DNA of 64,000 nt, taken from the NCBI GenBank assembly GCA_933228675.1, contig OW121743.1, forward strand, positions 96,969,998-97,033,997, in the 5' to 3' direction. The DNA is from Stomorhina lunata. Its lineage: Eukaryota > Arthropoda > Insecta > Diptera > Rhiniidae. Positions 12,040-26,439 of the stretch are shown piece by piece; the stretch's first letter is position 1, and each line of letters starts with the position of its first letter. Position numbers and translations under genes: made by a program. The notes beneath the pieces were generated by a model, which worked only from the letters and a program-made list of their open reading frames with translations, did no database searches and was not told the origin of the DNA.

Positions 12040-15000
12040 TAATTGATATTAAAATTTTTTATAACAATTTTTTGGATGTAAAAAATTTTTATATAAAATT
12101 TGTTGATGTAAAAAACTTTTAAAATAAAATATTCGATTAAAAAAATGTTACATCAAATTTTTCGTACTTAAAACTTCAAGTTTTAAGAAAATTTTTAGAT
12201 ATTCTTGTATGTGATGGAAATCGATCGATTTTAGATTTATTTTTGAGATAATTTTCCCCATTTTCACAAAAAATTTAAACCAAGATGAAAGATAAGATAT
12301 CACTTAAAAGGATTAAAAGACAAATTTTATTTTTTTAGGGAAACAACCGAAAATATCTCAAAAATTTATCAGAAATATATCAGAAATCGATCGTTTTGAA
12401 AACGAAAAATGTCTATCACATACCGGATTATAATTTTTAAAGAAATCTTTTGATAACAAAATTAAAAAAAAAATTGTTGCATATTAAAATTTATACAGAA
12501 AAATGTTCAATATTAAAACTTTAATAGAAAATCATTCAATATTAAAATTTTCTATACAAAAAAATCATTAAAAAATTTTCATTGAAACTTTTTTGATATT
12601 AAAATTTATATAAAATTTTTCGATTGTAATATTTTCATAGAAAATTGCTGAATTTTATAAGTTTCATTAAAAATTTATAGATTTTTAAAATTTTAGTAAA
12701 CAAATTTTAGGTTTTCAAAATTCTCATAGAAAATTTTTTGAAATTAAAATTTGTATAGAAAATTTATCACATAAAAATTTATATAGACAATTTTTTGATA
12801 TTAAATATATTGTACAGAACTTTTTGATATATATATTTTTTTTTTTTGAGAACTGTTTTCGATATGAACAATTTTATAGAAAAATTTTTTAATACTAAAA
12901 TTTTTTTTTAATAATAAAAATAAAGAAAAATCAATATTAAAAGCTTTTTACAGAAAAAAATTCTATTGTATTTTATAATTATTTCGATATTAGAATCTTT
13001 TGATATTAAAATTTTTTCATAGAAAATTTTCGGTACTAAAATTTTCTCATACAAAATTTTTTTAAAAGAAAATTTTTAGATATAAACATTTTTTTAATAA
13101 AAAATTTTTCGATATTAAAATTTTTTCATATTAAAATTGTTTAAGAAAGCAATTATAACATTTAACTTACAATTTTTTGATATTGAAATTTTTTCATAGA
13201 CAATTTTTCAATATTAAAATATTTTCATAAAAAATTTGTAAATACAAAATTTTTCAATATTAAAATTAATTCGTAGAACATTTTTCGAAATTTAAATTTT
13301 ATTTATAAAAAATTTATCGGTATTTACATTTTTTTATAAAAAATTTTTCGGTATTTAAATTGTAATATACAAAATTTTTCGAATTTAAAATTTTTTCATA
13401 GAAAATTTTTCAAAATTAAAATTTTTTCATAGAAAATTTTTTAAAACTAACATTTTTTTGCAGAAAATATATCGGCATTCAAATTTTTTATAGAAAATTT
13501 TTTAATATTAAAATTTTTTTTATAGAAAATATTTTGATATTACAATTTTTTAATAGAAAATTTTTCGATATTAAAATTTTTTTGTCGAAAAAATTTGGAT
13601 ATTAAAATTTTTCATAGAAATTTTTTACATTCAAATTTTTTCATAGAAAATTTTTCGATACAAAAATATTTTTATTTAACATTTTTCGATATTAAATTTT
13701 TTTTATAGAAAATTTTCGTTATTAAAATTTTTTAATAGAATTTTTTTTAATATTAAAATTTTTTCATAAAAAATTTTCGATACTAAAATCTTTTCATAAA
13801 AAATTTTCGATATTACAATTTTTTATAGAAAATTGTTCGATATTAAAATTTTATTATTGAATATTTTTCGATATTAACATGTTTTTATAGAAAAGTTTTC
13901 GATATAAAAATATTTCATAGAAAATTTTTCGATAGAAAATTTTTCGATATCAAAATTTTTCTAGGAAATTTTTGGATATTAAAATTTTGTATAAAAATTT
14001 TTCGATACTAAAATTTCTTCGCAGAAAATTTTCCGATATTAAAATTTTTTCATGGAATATTTTTTGATACTTAAATTTTTCAAAGAAAACTTTTCAATAT
14101 GAAAATTTTTCATAAAAAATTTTTGATATTAAAAAAATTTTAAATTAAATTTTTAAATATTAAAATTTTTTATAGAAAGTTTTTCGACATTCCCATTTTT
14201 TTTAGAAAATTTTTCAATATTACAATTTTTTTTTTCATAGAAAATTTTTTGTTATTAAATTATAGAAAATTTTTTATATTAAAATTTTTGAAAAGAAAAC
14301 TTGTCGACATGAATTTTTTAAAATTATAAATTTTTCACGGAAAAATTTTCGATATAATTATTTTTTGATATAAAAATTTTGGATATTAAAATATTTTTCA
14401 TAAAAAAATTTTTGATATTAAAATTTTTTCATAGTGAATTTTTCTATATACAATTTTTTTGGTAGAAAATTTTTCGAACTTAGATTTAAAAAAAAATTAT
14501 ATTGAAATCTTTTCATAGAAAAATTTTCAATATTAATTGATTTTCATAGAATATTTGGCGACATTAAATTTTTCGGTATTAAAATGTTTTTATAGAAAAT
14601 TTGTCGATATACAAATTTTTTCTTAGCATAATTTTGGATACCAAATTTTTTTTTTCATTTAAAAAATATTCGATAATAAAATTTTTTCATAGAAAATTTT
14701 TTGATATTAAATTTTTTTTGGTAGAAACTTTTTTTATATTAAAATTTTTTCAAACAAAATTTTCCTTATTAAAATCTTTTCATAGAAAATTTTTTACTAT
14801 GAATAGATTTTCATAGAATATTTGCGACATCAAATTTTTTGGAGAACATTTTTTCATAGATAAAAATTTCGATATTAAAATTTCTTCACAGAAAATTTTT
14901 CGATATTTACACTTTTTCATGGAATATTTTTCGATACTAAAATTTTTCAAAGAAAATTTTTCGATATTTTTTAAAGAAAATTTTTCGATATTAAAATTTT

Positions 15001-15803
15001 TCATAAAAAATTTTTTGATATTAAAATTATTTCATAGAAAATTTTTGATACTAAAACTATTTTATAGAAAATTTTTCGGTTTTCAAAATTTTTTTTAAGA
15101 AAAAATTTATAAATATTAAAATTCTTTCATAGAAAGTTTTTCGACATTTACAATTTTTTTTTAGAAAATTTTTTAGTATTAAAATTTTTTCATAGAAAAT
15201 TTTTTAGAAAATTTTAGATATTAAAACTTTTTCATTGAAAATTTTTCGATCTAAAATTTTGTTGGTAGTAAATTTTTCGATCTTAAATTTTTTCCAAAAA
15301 AATTTTTCAATATTAATTGATATTCATACAATAATTGGCGACATTCAGTTTTAGTACAAAATTTTTCGGTATTAAAATGTTTTTATAGAAAATTTTTCGA
15401 TATATAAATTTTTTCCACGAAAAATTATGGAAACCAAAATTTGTTTCTTATAAAACTTATTCGATAATAAAATTTTTTCATAGAAAATTTTTCGATATTA
15501 AATTTTTTTGATAATAAATTGTTTGATTTTAAAATTTTTTAAAACAAAATTTTCCTTTTTAAAATCTTTTCATAGAAAATTTTTCAATATTAAGAGGTTT
15601 TCATGAAATATTTGCGACATCAAATTTTTTATAGAAAATTTTTTCATAGAATATTTTTCGATATTAAAATTTTTTATAAAAAATGTTTATATTACAATTT
15701 TTTCAAAGAACATTAACATTTTTTGAGAGAACATTTTTTAATATAAAATACTAAAATTTTTTCATAAAAAATGTTTTCGATATTTAAATTTTTATAGAAT
15801 ATT
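12040..15803. repeat. Degenerate ~31-bp AT-rich minisatellite
   Basis: A heavily diverged tandem array. The recurrent pieces are CATAGAAAATTTTTCGATA followed by TTAAAATTTTTT, giving a period of about 31 bp with many indels. Copies are more regular after about 13,200. Within the array AATTGATTTTCATAGAATAT-like variant blocks recur (near 14,535, 14,810, 15,320), indicating older block duplications. The array ends abruptly in the 12-bp array at about 15,804. Short frames at 14601-14816 and 14780-15004 are repeat translations. Confidence 0.88.
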
Positions 15804-17602
15804 TTAGACATATACTAAGACATAGACTAAGACATAGACTAAGACATAGACTAAGACATAGACTAAGACATAGACTAAGACATAGACTAAGACATAGACT
15901 AAGACATAGACTAAGACATAGACTAAAACATCGACTAAGACATAGACTAAGACATAGACTAAGACATAGACTAAGACATAGACTAAGACATAGATTAAGA
16001 CATAGATTAAGACATAGACTAAGACATAGACTAAGACATAGACTTAGACATAGACTAAGACATAGACTAAGACATAGACTAAGACATAGACTAAGACATA
16101 GACTAAGACATAGACTAAGACATAGACTAAGACATAGACTAAGACATAGACTAAGACATAGACTAAGACATAGACTAAGACATAGACTAAGACATAGACT
16201 TAGACATAGACTAAGACATAGACTAAGATATAGACTAAGACATAGACTAAGACATAGACTAAGACATAGACTAAGACATAGACTAAGACATAGACTAAGA
16301 CATAGACTAAGACATAGACTAAGACATAGACTAAGACATAGACTAAGACATAGACTAAGACATAGACTAAGACATAGACTAAGACATAGACTAAGACATA
16401 GACTAAGACATAGACTAAGACATAGACTAAGACATAGACTAAGACATAGACTAAGACATAGACTAAGACATAGACTAAGACATAGACTAAGACATAGACT
16501 AAGACATAGACTAAGACATAGACTAAGACATAGACTAAGACATAGACTAAGACATAGACTAAGACATAGACTAAGACATAGACTAAGACATAGACTAAGA
16601 CATAGACTAAGACATAGACTAAGACATAGACTAAGACATAGACATAGACTAAGACATAGACTAAGACATAGACTAAGACATAGACTAAGACATAGACTAA
16701 GACATAGACTAAGACATAGACTAAGACATAGACTAAGACATAGACTAAGATATAGACTAAGACATAGACTAAGACATAGACTAAGACATAGACTAAGACA
16801 TAGACTAAGACATAGACTAAGACATAGACTAAGACATAGACTAAGACATAGACTAAGACATAGACTAAGACATAGACTAAGACATAGACTAAGACATAGA
16901 CTAAGACATAGACTAAGACATAGACTAAGACATAGACTAAGACATAGACTAAGACATAGACTAAGACATAGACTAAGACATAGACTAAGACATAGACTAA
17001 GACATAGACTAAGACATAGACTAAGACATAGACTAAGACATAGACTAAGACATAGACTAAGACATAGACTAAGACATAGACTAAGACATAGACTAAGACA
17101 TAGACTAAGACATAGACTAAGACATAGACATAGACATAGACTAAGACATAGACTAAGACATAGACTAAGACATAGACTAAGACATAGACTAAGACATAGA
17201 CTAAGACATAGACTAAGACATAGACTAAGACATAGACTAAGACATAGACTAAGACATAGACTAAGACATAGACTAAGACATAGACTAAGACATAGACTAA
17301 GACATAGACTAAGACATAGACTAAGACATAGACTAAGACATAGACTAAGACATAGACTAAGACATAGACTAAGACATAGACTAAGACATAGACTAAGACA
17401 TAGACTAAGACATAGACTAAGACATAGACTAAGACATAGACTAAGACATAGACTAAGACATAGACTAAGACATAGACTAAGACATAGACTAAGACATAGA
17501 CTAAGACATAGACTAAGACATAGACTAAGACATAGGCTAAGATGTAGACTAAGACATAGACTAAGATATAGACCAAGACACAGACTAAGACTAAGGCATA
17601 TA
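15804..17602. repeat. Second 12-bp minisatellite array (GACATAGACTAA)
   Basis: About 150 copies of the same 12-bp unit, in the same orientation, as the array at 8.0-10.4 kb. It is very homogeneous. The first units after the junction with the 31-bp array and the last units near 17,530-17,600 are more diverged. Minus-strand frames of 619 and 471 codons are products of the period. A few 6-bp slips (GACATAGACATAG) near 16,640 and 17,127 change the phase. Confidence 0.98.
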
Positions 17603-18929
17603 AAAAATCGCCCATAGTGAAAGGTATTGGATTGAGTCTTCAATAATTTGCTTCAGTACCCACTGTCCGTTATTTACAATTATATACCGTGTGTTACACA
17701 TGTTACGTTTTTGTTATGAACACAGACAAAGAACCCGATGTGTGCTGGAACTTAAAGTAAATAATGACCAAAAATTTGTTTCGCCCTCTTCCACTCTGTT
17801 ACATAAATATTAGTACATCTATAACAAAGGTCAAGTTAATTTATGCGATAGTCTGCTTCTTGGGCAAAAAATAAACATTAAAATACACAAAATCATGTGT
17901 AAAAAAAATTTCGCTCAAACCACAGAGACATATTGAGGTTTTAAGCTACTTTACACACAAACACACACAGACATAAATATTTAAGAACAATTCCTGAAAA
18001 ATCTATGTGAATGACCTACATTTACTAAGAAAAAATTGCTACTTTTGGAAAAATTGTTTAAGGAAAACGGAAAAAATATAAATTGCGACTTATAAGGAAT
18101 AATGTATGAAAAAGCATCTTATGTCGCTCAGGTATTTTCTATTTTTTTTTTTTTTTTTTTGTTTACATTAAAAGTTTATAAAATTCTTTTAATGTAAAAG
18201 CACTCAGGGGATATTTTATATGCAATATATATGTAGTAATGTCAAATATGGAATGGGAGTAAAAAAAAAAATAAATTCATTAGCAAAAAAATACCTAAAT
18301 AAATAATGGAAAAATTTGTTTCATATACCTACAAAATTTCTTTAGAGAATTTAGATTTGTTTGATCTTAAAGTCTGATGCTGTTGGAATTTTGAAAAATA
18401 TATTTTTATGTTCATATAATCCAAATTTAAAACAAAATTGCTTCTGGCTGCCTAGAGTTACAAAGTATGAGTGATATATTTTTAAGTTATTGTTACAGTT
18501 GTTATTAGCTGGTATTATGTATTCTCGTATATTCCTTTTTGAGTGAAACCCATTTAAATAACCTTGTGCTGTACAATGTAACATATACTTAATGTCTTTT
18601 ACGTGAAACAAGATTTTATGAACAATTTCGTATTTAGACCATTACGAACTAATGTCTGGTATAATGATTTAAGTAGTCATTAGATGTTATTATGTAAAGA
18701 TGTGAGTTTCAGATTAAGAGTGAAAGTACTCCTATGTTACCAAGAATAAATAATAATGAGACTATATACAAGGTAATTCCAAAATGAGTCTAAATCAATA
18801 TAAGATACATAAGTATCTTAAAGAGAAGAAAGCGTATAACTTTGGTTGGTTATGGTATCAGTTAAATGTAAGAAAATGTCTCCTAATATTAAAGTTTATC
18901 AGAAATACCATAAGTATACCAAATACCAA
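17603..18929. other. AT-rich intergenic stretch, no gene seen
   Basis: Unique sequence including a poly-T run near 18,143-18,160. The 86-codon minus-strand frame at 18351-18611 has no recognisable domain and no supporting splice or promoter signal. Confidence 0.55.
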
Positions 18930-21900
18930 AAGTAAATTTTTCAAACAATTCCTATAAAAAGTAAATTTTCCAAAAATTTTCTAAATTTGTAAAAAATTTC
19001 CTAAAACTAGTATTTTTTCCTATAAATAGTAAAATCATGGAAAATTCCCTATAAATAGAAAATTTTTGAAAAATTCCCTATAAATAGTAAATTTTTGAAA
19101 AATTTTCTATAAATAGTAAATTTTTGAAAAATTTCCTATAAACAGTAAATTTTTGAAAAATTACCTATAAATAGTAAATTTTTGAAAAATTTCCTACAAA
19201 TAGTAAATTTTTGAAAAATTTCCTATAAATAGTAAATTTTTGAAAAATTTCCCATAAATAGTAAATTTTTGAAAAATTTCCTATAAATAGTAAATTTTTG
19301 AAAAATTTCCTATAAATAGTAAATTTTTGAAAAATTTTATTTAAATAGAAAATTTCTAAAAAATTTCCTATAAATGGAAAATTTTTGAAGAATTTCCTAT
19401 AAAAAGGAAATTTTTGAAAAATTCCCTATAAATAGTAAATATTTGAAAAATTCCCTATAAATAGTAAATTTTTGAAAAATTTCCTATAAACAGTAAATTT
19501 TTTAAAAATTTCCTATAAATAGTAAATTTTTGAAAAATTTCCTATAAATAGTAAATTTTTGAAAAATTTCCTATAAATAATAAATTTTTGAAAAATTTCC
19601 TAAAAATAGTAAATTTTTGAAAATTTTCCTATAAATAGTAAATTTTTGAAAAATTTCCTATAAATAGTAAATATTTGAAAAATTTCCTATAAATAGTAAA
19701 TTTTTGAAAAATTTCCTATAAATAGTAAATTTTTGAAAAATTTCCTATAAATAGTAAATTTTTGAAAAATTTCCTATAAATATTAAATTTTTGAAAAATT
19801 TCCTATAAATGGTAAATTTTTGAAGAATTTCCTATTAATAGTAAATTTTTGAAAAATTCCCTATAAATAGTAAATTTTTGAAGAATTTCCTATAAATAGT
19901 AAATTTTTGAAAAATTCCCTATAAATAGTAAATTTTTGAAAAATTTTCTATAAATAGTAAATTTTTGAAAAATTTCCTAAAAATAGTAAATTTTTGAAAA
20001 TTTTCCTATAAATAGTAAATTTTTGAAAAATTTCCTATAAATAGTAAATTTTTGAAAATTTTCCTATAAATAGTAAATTTTTGAAAAATTTCCTATAAAT
20101 AGTAAATTTTTGAAAAATTTCCTATAAATAGTAAATTTTTGAAAAATTTCCTATAAATAGTAAATTTTTGAAAAATTTCCTATAAATGGTAAATTTTTGA
20201 AGAATTTCCTATTAATAGTAATTTTTTGAAAAATTCCCTATAAATAGTAAATTTTTGAAGAATTTCCTATAAATAGTAAATTTTTGAAAAATTCCCTATA
20301 AATAGTAAATTTTTGAAAAATTTCCTATAAATAGTAAATTTTTGAAAAATTTCCTATAAACAGTAAATTTTTGAAAAATTACCTATAAATAGTAAATTTT
20401 TGAAAAATTTCCTACAAATAGTAAATTTTTGAAAAATTTCCTATAAATAGTAAATTTTTGAAAAATTTCCTATAAATAGTAAATTTTTGAAAAATTTCCT
20501 ATAAATAGTAAATTTTTGAAAAATTTCCTAAAAATAGTAAATTTTTGAAAATTTTCCTATAAATAGTAAATTTTTTAAAAATTTCCTATAAATAGTAAAT
20601 TTTTGAAAAATTTCCTATAAATAGTAAATTTTTGAAAAATTTCCCATAAATAGTAAATTTTTTAAAAATTTCCTATAAATAGTAAATTTTTGAAAAATTT
20701 CCTATAAATAGTAAATTTTTGAAAAATTTCTTATAAATAGTAAATTTTTCAAAAAATTTTCTATAAATAGTAAATTTTTGAAAAATTTCCTATAAATAGT
20801 AAATTTTTGAAAAATTTCCTATAAATAGTAAATTTTTGAAAAATTTCCTATAAATAGTAAAGTTTGAAAAATTTCCTATAAATAGTAAATTTTTGAAAAA
20901 TTTCCTATAAATAGTAAATTTTTGAAAAATTTCCTATAAATAGTGAATTTTTGAAAAATTTCCTATAAATAGTAAATTATTGAAAAATTTCCTATAAATA
21001 GTAAATATTTGAAAAATTTCCTATAAATAGTAAATAATTGAAAGATTTCCTATAAATAGTAAATATTTGAAAAATTTCCTATAAATAGTAAATTTTTTAA
21101 AAACAGTAAAATTTTTAAAAAATTTCCTATAAATAGTAAATTTTTGAAAAATTTCCTATAAATAGTAAATTTTTGAAAAATTTCCTATAAATAGTAAATT
21201 TTTGAAAAATTTCCTTTAAATAGAAAATTTCTAAAAAATTTTCTATAAATGGTAAATTTTTGAAGAATTTCCTATTAATAGTAAATTTTTGAAAAATTCC
21301 CTATAAATAGTAAATTTTTGAAAAATTCCCTATAAATAGTAAATTTTTGAAGAATTTCCTATAAATAGTAAATTTTTGAAAAATTCCCTATAAATAGTAA
21401 ATTTTTGAAAAATTCCCTATAAAAAGTAAATTTTTGAAAAATTTCCTATAAATAGTAAATTTTTGAAAAATTTCCTATAAACAGTAAATTTTTGAAAAAT
21501 TTCCTATAAATAGTAAATTTTTGAAAAATTTCCTATAAATAGTAAATTTTTGAAAATTTTCCTATAAATAGTAAATTTTTGAAAAATTTCCTATAAATAG
21601 TAAATATTTGAAAAATTTCCTATAAATAGTAAATTTTTGAAAAATTTCCTATAAATAGTAAATTTTTGAAAAATTTCCTATAAATAGTAAATTTTTGAAA
21701 AATTTCCTATAAATATTAAATTTTTGAAAAATTTCCTATAAATGGTAAATTTTTGAAGAATTTCCTATTAATAGTAAATTTTTGAAAAATTGCCTATAAA
21801 TAGTAAATTTTTGAAAAATTTCCTATGAACAGTAAATTTTTGAAAAATTTCCTATAAATAGTAAATTTTTGAAAAATTTCCTATAAATAGTAAATTTTTA

Positions 21901-23220
21901 AAAAATTTCCTATAAATAGTAAATTTTTGAAAAATTTCCTACAAACAGTGAATTTTTGAAAAATTTCCTATAAATAGTAAATTCTAGAAAATTTTTTATG
22001 AAAAGTAAATTTTCCAAAAATTTTTAAAAATTTCCTATAAATAGTCAATTTTTAAAAAATTTTCTATAAATAATCAATTTAAAAAAAAAAAATCCTATAC
22101 ATAGTCAATTTTCGAAAAATCTCCTATAAATAGTCAATTTTTGAAAAATTTCCTATGAATAGTAAACTTTTGAAAAATTTTCTTTAAATAGTAAATTTTT
22201 GAAAAATTTCCTATAAATAGTCAATTTTCGAAAAATTTCCTATAAATAGTCAATTTTCGAAAAATTTCCTATAAATAGTAAATTTTTGAAAAATTTCCTT
22301 TAAATAGTCAATTTTCGAAAATATCCTATAAATAGTCAATTTTCGAAAAATTTCCATAATTAGTCAATTTTCGAAAAATTTCCCATAATTAGTCAATTTT
22401 CGAAAAATTTCCTATAAATAGTCAATTTTCGAAAAATTTCCTATAAATAGTCAATTTTCGAAAAATTTCCTATAAATAGTCAATTTTCGAAAAATTTCCT
22501 ATAAATAGTAAATTTTTGAAAAATTTTCTTTAAATAGTCAATTTTCGAAAAATATCCTATAAATAGTCAATTTTCGAAAAATTTCCATAATTAGTCAATT
22601 TTCGAAAATATCCTATAAATAGTCAATTTTCGAAAAATTTCCATAATTAGTCAATTTTCGAAAAATTTCCCATAATTAGTCAATTTTCGAAAAATTTCCT
22701 ATAAATAGTCAATTTTCGAAAAATTTCCTATAAATAGTCAATTTTCGAAAAATTTCCTATAAATAGTCAATTTTCGAAAAATTTCCTATAAATAGTAAAT
22801 TTTTGAAAAATTTTCTTTAAATAGTCAATTTTCGAAAAATATCCTATAAATAGTCAATTTTCGAAAAATTTCCATAATTAGTCAATTTTCGAAAAATTTC
22901 CATAATTAGTCAATTTTCGAAAAATTTCCATAATTAGTCAATTTTCGAAAAATTTCCTATAAATAGACAATTTTTGAAAAATTTCCTATAAATAGTCAAT
23001 TTTCGAAAAATTTCCTATAAATAGTCAATTTTCGAAAAATTTCCTATAAAGAGTCAATTTTCGAAAAATTTCCTATAAATAGTCAATTTTCGAAAAATTT
23101 CCTATAAAGAGTCAATTTTCGAAAAATTTCCTATAAATAGTCAATTTTCGGAAAATTTCCTATAAATAGTCAATTTTCGAAAAATTTCCTATAAAGAGTC
23201 AATTTTTGTAAAATTTTTTC
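18930..23220 (-). repeat. 29-bp minisatellite array, A-type then C-type units
   Basis: Roughly 145 units of 29 bp. The left three quarters are A-type, reading CCTATAAATAGTAAATTTTT then GAAAAATTT. From about 22,010 onward units are C-type, with GTCAATTTTCG in place of GTAAATTTTTG. A variant pair (GAAGAATTTCCTATTAATAG) recurs near 19,820, 20,200, 21,260 and 21,755, showing block duplication. Strand is given as the strand on which the shared core (AGGAAATTTTTCG) reads; the array lies in the opposite sense to those at 33.5-35.2 and 37.0-37.9 kb. Confidence 0.97.
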
Positions 23221-24424
23221 AATATAAAAAAGTGATTAAGTCAATTTACAATAATTTTAAATTATTGTATATTTAACTATAAAAACAATTTCTCGATAAA
23301 AGATTTATCTGAACTGTCAAAAATTTCACAGAAATATTTTGCACTAATGGAATTTTTGAAGTAAAAAATTATAAAGTTTTGTTTTTATAAAAAAAAAATA
23401 TTTAGCCATTTATCATAGAGAAAGTTTGGAGAATCTTCAAATTATGACAACTTTTCACTGATATTGTAAAAGTTTCAAAAACAGTTTATTATTTAATTTA
23501 ATTGAATATGGAAAATAACTGAAAGCCACACACTGATATGTTGGGAATAAATCATTTAAAATTTATTTAATTACAATCCAAACTAAAACGTTTTTAATTG
23601 ATTTGTTGAATATAAAAAATGTTATTAGGTTTTAATAACTTTAAAGTGTTTAATTTATACAACAACTTTTTTAATGTTTACAAATGTTTATTGAATTATT
23701 AAACGTTATTTCTTTGTTAGCCATAAATAATTGTTATATAAATACAAATGGTTTAATAAAAATATTTGCTAAAATAAAAACAATATGACATCAAAAATAT
23801 AATAAATAATCCGTTTTAGTGTTTTAATATAAAAATATTAAATTAAAACATACAGCAACAAAAAAATTCATTTTACCTAAAATTTTAACCACAGAAATAA
23901 AAATATAATCCCAGGATGCCAAACATTTTGGCTCATATTAACTGACAGTCTGACACCCAACACTAATATTATTCTTCATATTTGATTTTTGTTCTGATTT
24001 TGTACTCGTTTCATGTAGGAGTATTTTAGTGTCAATTTATTACCAAATATTTTTTTATTCTAAAAAAAAGTGATTGATATGAGATTTTTTTGCGTTTATT
24101 ACTTTCATGTGTCACATGTATCAGATTATGAGAGATTTTGTAATTTTTGCTTATATTCTTTTATTTTTTGTTGGTTGTGAAAAGTTAAATTTTGATGTTT
24201 GTTACATGTGTTTGTTGCCTGTTGTTTGGTGGTTTATGTGTTATAAAACATCTGGGGGTGAAAATTAATAATAGAAAAACATGAATTAATAAAACAATTT
24301 TGACAGAATTTTCATTAAATAAAACTAGTTACTTATTTTTTTAATAAATTCCGTGTTATATGACACTCTTTTTTACTGCATTATATTAAACATTTCAATG
24401 AATGTTTTTGGAAGTATATAATAA
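23221..24424. other. AT-rich spacer between two 29-bp arrays
   Basis: Unique AT-rich DNA with no convincing open frame longer than about 60 codons. No tRNA or TE terminus recognised. It separates two arrays of the same repeat and orientation, so it is probably an insertion into, or an unexpanded remnant between, one original array. Confidence 0.55.
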
Positions 24425-26402
24425 ATTCCTATAATAATCAATTTTTCAAAAATTTCCTATAAATTGTCAATTTTTAAAAAATTTCCTATAAATAGTCAAT
24501 TCTCAAAAAATTTCCTAAAAATAGTCAATTTTCTAAAAATTTCCTATAAAAAGTTAATTTTGGAAAAATTTTCTATAAAAAGTCAATTTTCGAAAAATTT
24601 CCTATATATATTAAATTTTGGTAAAATTTCCAATAAATAGTAAATTTTGGTAAAATTTCCAATAAATAGTAAATTTTTGTAAAATTTCCAATAAATAGCA
24701 AATTTTTGAAAAATTTCCTATAAGTAGTAATTTTGTTAAAAATTTCCTATACAAGTAAATAGTAAATTTTTGTAAAATTTCCTAAAAATAGTTAATTTCT
24801 GAAAAATTTCCTATAAATAGTTAATTTTCAAAAAATTTCCTATAAATTGTTAATTTGTGAAAAATTTAGTATAAATAGTAATTTTTAAAAAATTTCCTAT
24901 AAAATCAGTAAATTTTTGAAAAACTTTCTATAAATAGTAAATTTTTGAAAAATTTCCTATAAATAGTAAATTTTTGAAAAATTTCCTATAAATAGTCAAT
25001 TCTCGAAAAATTATAAAAATAGTAAATTTTTGAAAAATTTCCTATAAATAGTAAATTTTTGAAAAATTTCCTATAAATAGTCAATTCTCGAAAAATTATA
25101 AAAATAGTAAATTTTTGAAAAATTTCCTATAAATAGTAAATTTTTGAAAAATTTCCTATAAATAGTCAATTCTCGAAAAATTACAAAAAAAAAATAGTAA
25201 ATTTTTGAAAAATTTCCTATAAATAGTAAATTTTTGAAAAATTTCCTATAAATAGTAAATTTTTGATAAATTTCCGATAAATAGTAAATTTTTAAAAAAA
25301 TTTCCTATAAATAGTAAATTTTTGAAAAATTTTATATAAATAATAAATTTTTGAAAAATTTCCTATAAATAGTCAATGTTCGAAAAATTTCCCATTAATA
25401 GTAATTTTTTTAAAAATTTCCCATTGATAGTAAATTTTTGAAAAATTTTCCATTAATAGTAAATTTTTGAAAAATTTCCCATAAAAAGTAAATTTTTGAA
25501 AAATTTCCTATAAATAGTAAATTTTTGAAAAATTTCCTATAAATAGTAAATTTTTGAAAAATTTCCTATAAATAGTAAATTTTTGAAAAATTTCCTATAA
25601 ATAGTAAATTTTTGAAAAATTTCCTATAAATAGTAATTTTTTGAAAAATTTCCTATAAATAGTACATTTTTAAAAAATTTCCTATAAATAGTAAATTTTT
25701 GAAAAATTTCCCATAAATAGTAAATTTTAAATATTTTCCTATAAATGGTAAATTTTTGAAAAATTTCCTATAAAGAGTAAATTTTTTAAAAATTTCCTAT
25801 AAATAGTAAATTTTTGAAAAATTTATTATAAATGGTAAATTTTTGAAAAATTTCCTACAAAAAGTAATTTTTAAAAATTTCCTATAAATAGTAAATTTTT
25901 AAAAAATTTCCTATTAACAGTCAATTTTTGAAAAATTTCCTATAAAGAGTAAATTTTTGGAAAATTTCCTATAAAAAGTAAATTTTTGAAAAATTTCCTA
26001 TAAGTAAAAGTAAATTTTTGCAAAAATTCCTATAAGTAGTACATGTTTGAAAAATTACTTATAAATAGTAAATTTTTTAAAAATTTCCTCTAAATAGTAA
26101 ATTTTTGAAAAATTTCCTATAAATAGTAAATTTTTGAAAAATTTCCTATAAAAAGTCAATTTTCGAAAAATTTTTTATTAAAACTCAATTTTCGAAAAAT
26201 TTTCTATTAATAGTCAATTTTCGAAAAATTTGCTAAAAAAAGTCAATTTATGAAAAATTTCCTAAAAAAAGTCAATTTTTGAAAAATTTCCTATAAATAG
26301 TCTATTTGCGAAAAATTTCCTATGAATAGTCAATTTTCGAAAATTTTCCTATAAATAGTCAATTTTCGAAAAATTTCCTATTAAATTTCCTATAAATATT
26401 GT
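24425..26402 (-). repeat. 29-bp minisatellite array, mixed units
   Basis: About 65 units of the 29-bp repeat in the same sense as the preceding array, more diverged at both ends. A block with a deletion (ATAGTCAATTCTCGAAAAAT followed by TATAAAAATAG) is repeated three times near 24,990, 25,080 and 25,165. C-type units (TCAATTTTCG) occur at both edges and A-type units in the centre. Confidence 0.95.
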
Positions 26403-26439
26403 TTCTACTCTAAATAAATTATATAAATTAAAGAGGAGT

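Noticed and set aside
15784..17643. 619- and 471-codon minus-strand frames in the second 12-bp array
   Set aside because: Same period artefact. Two overlapping phases are open over the same DNA, which a real gene would not require.
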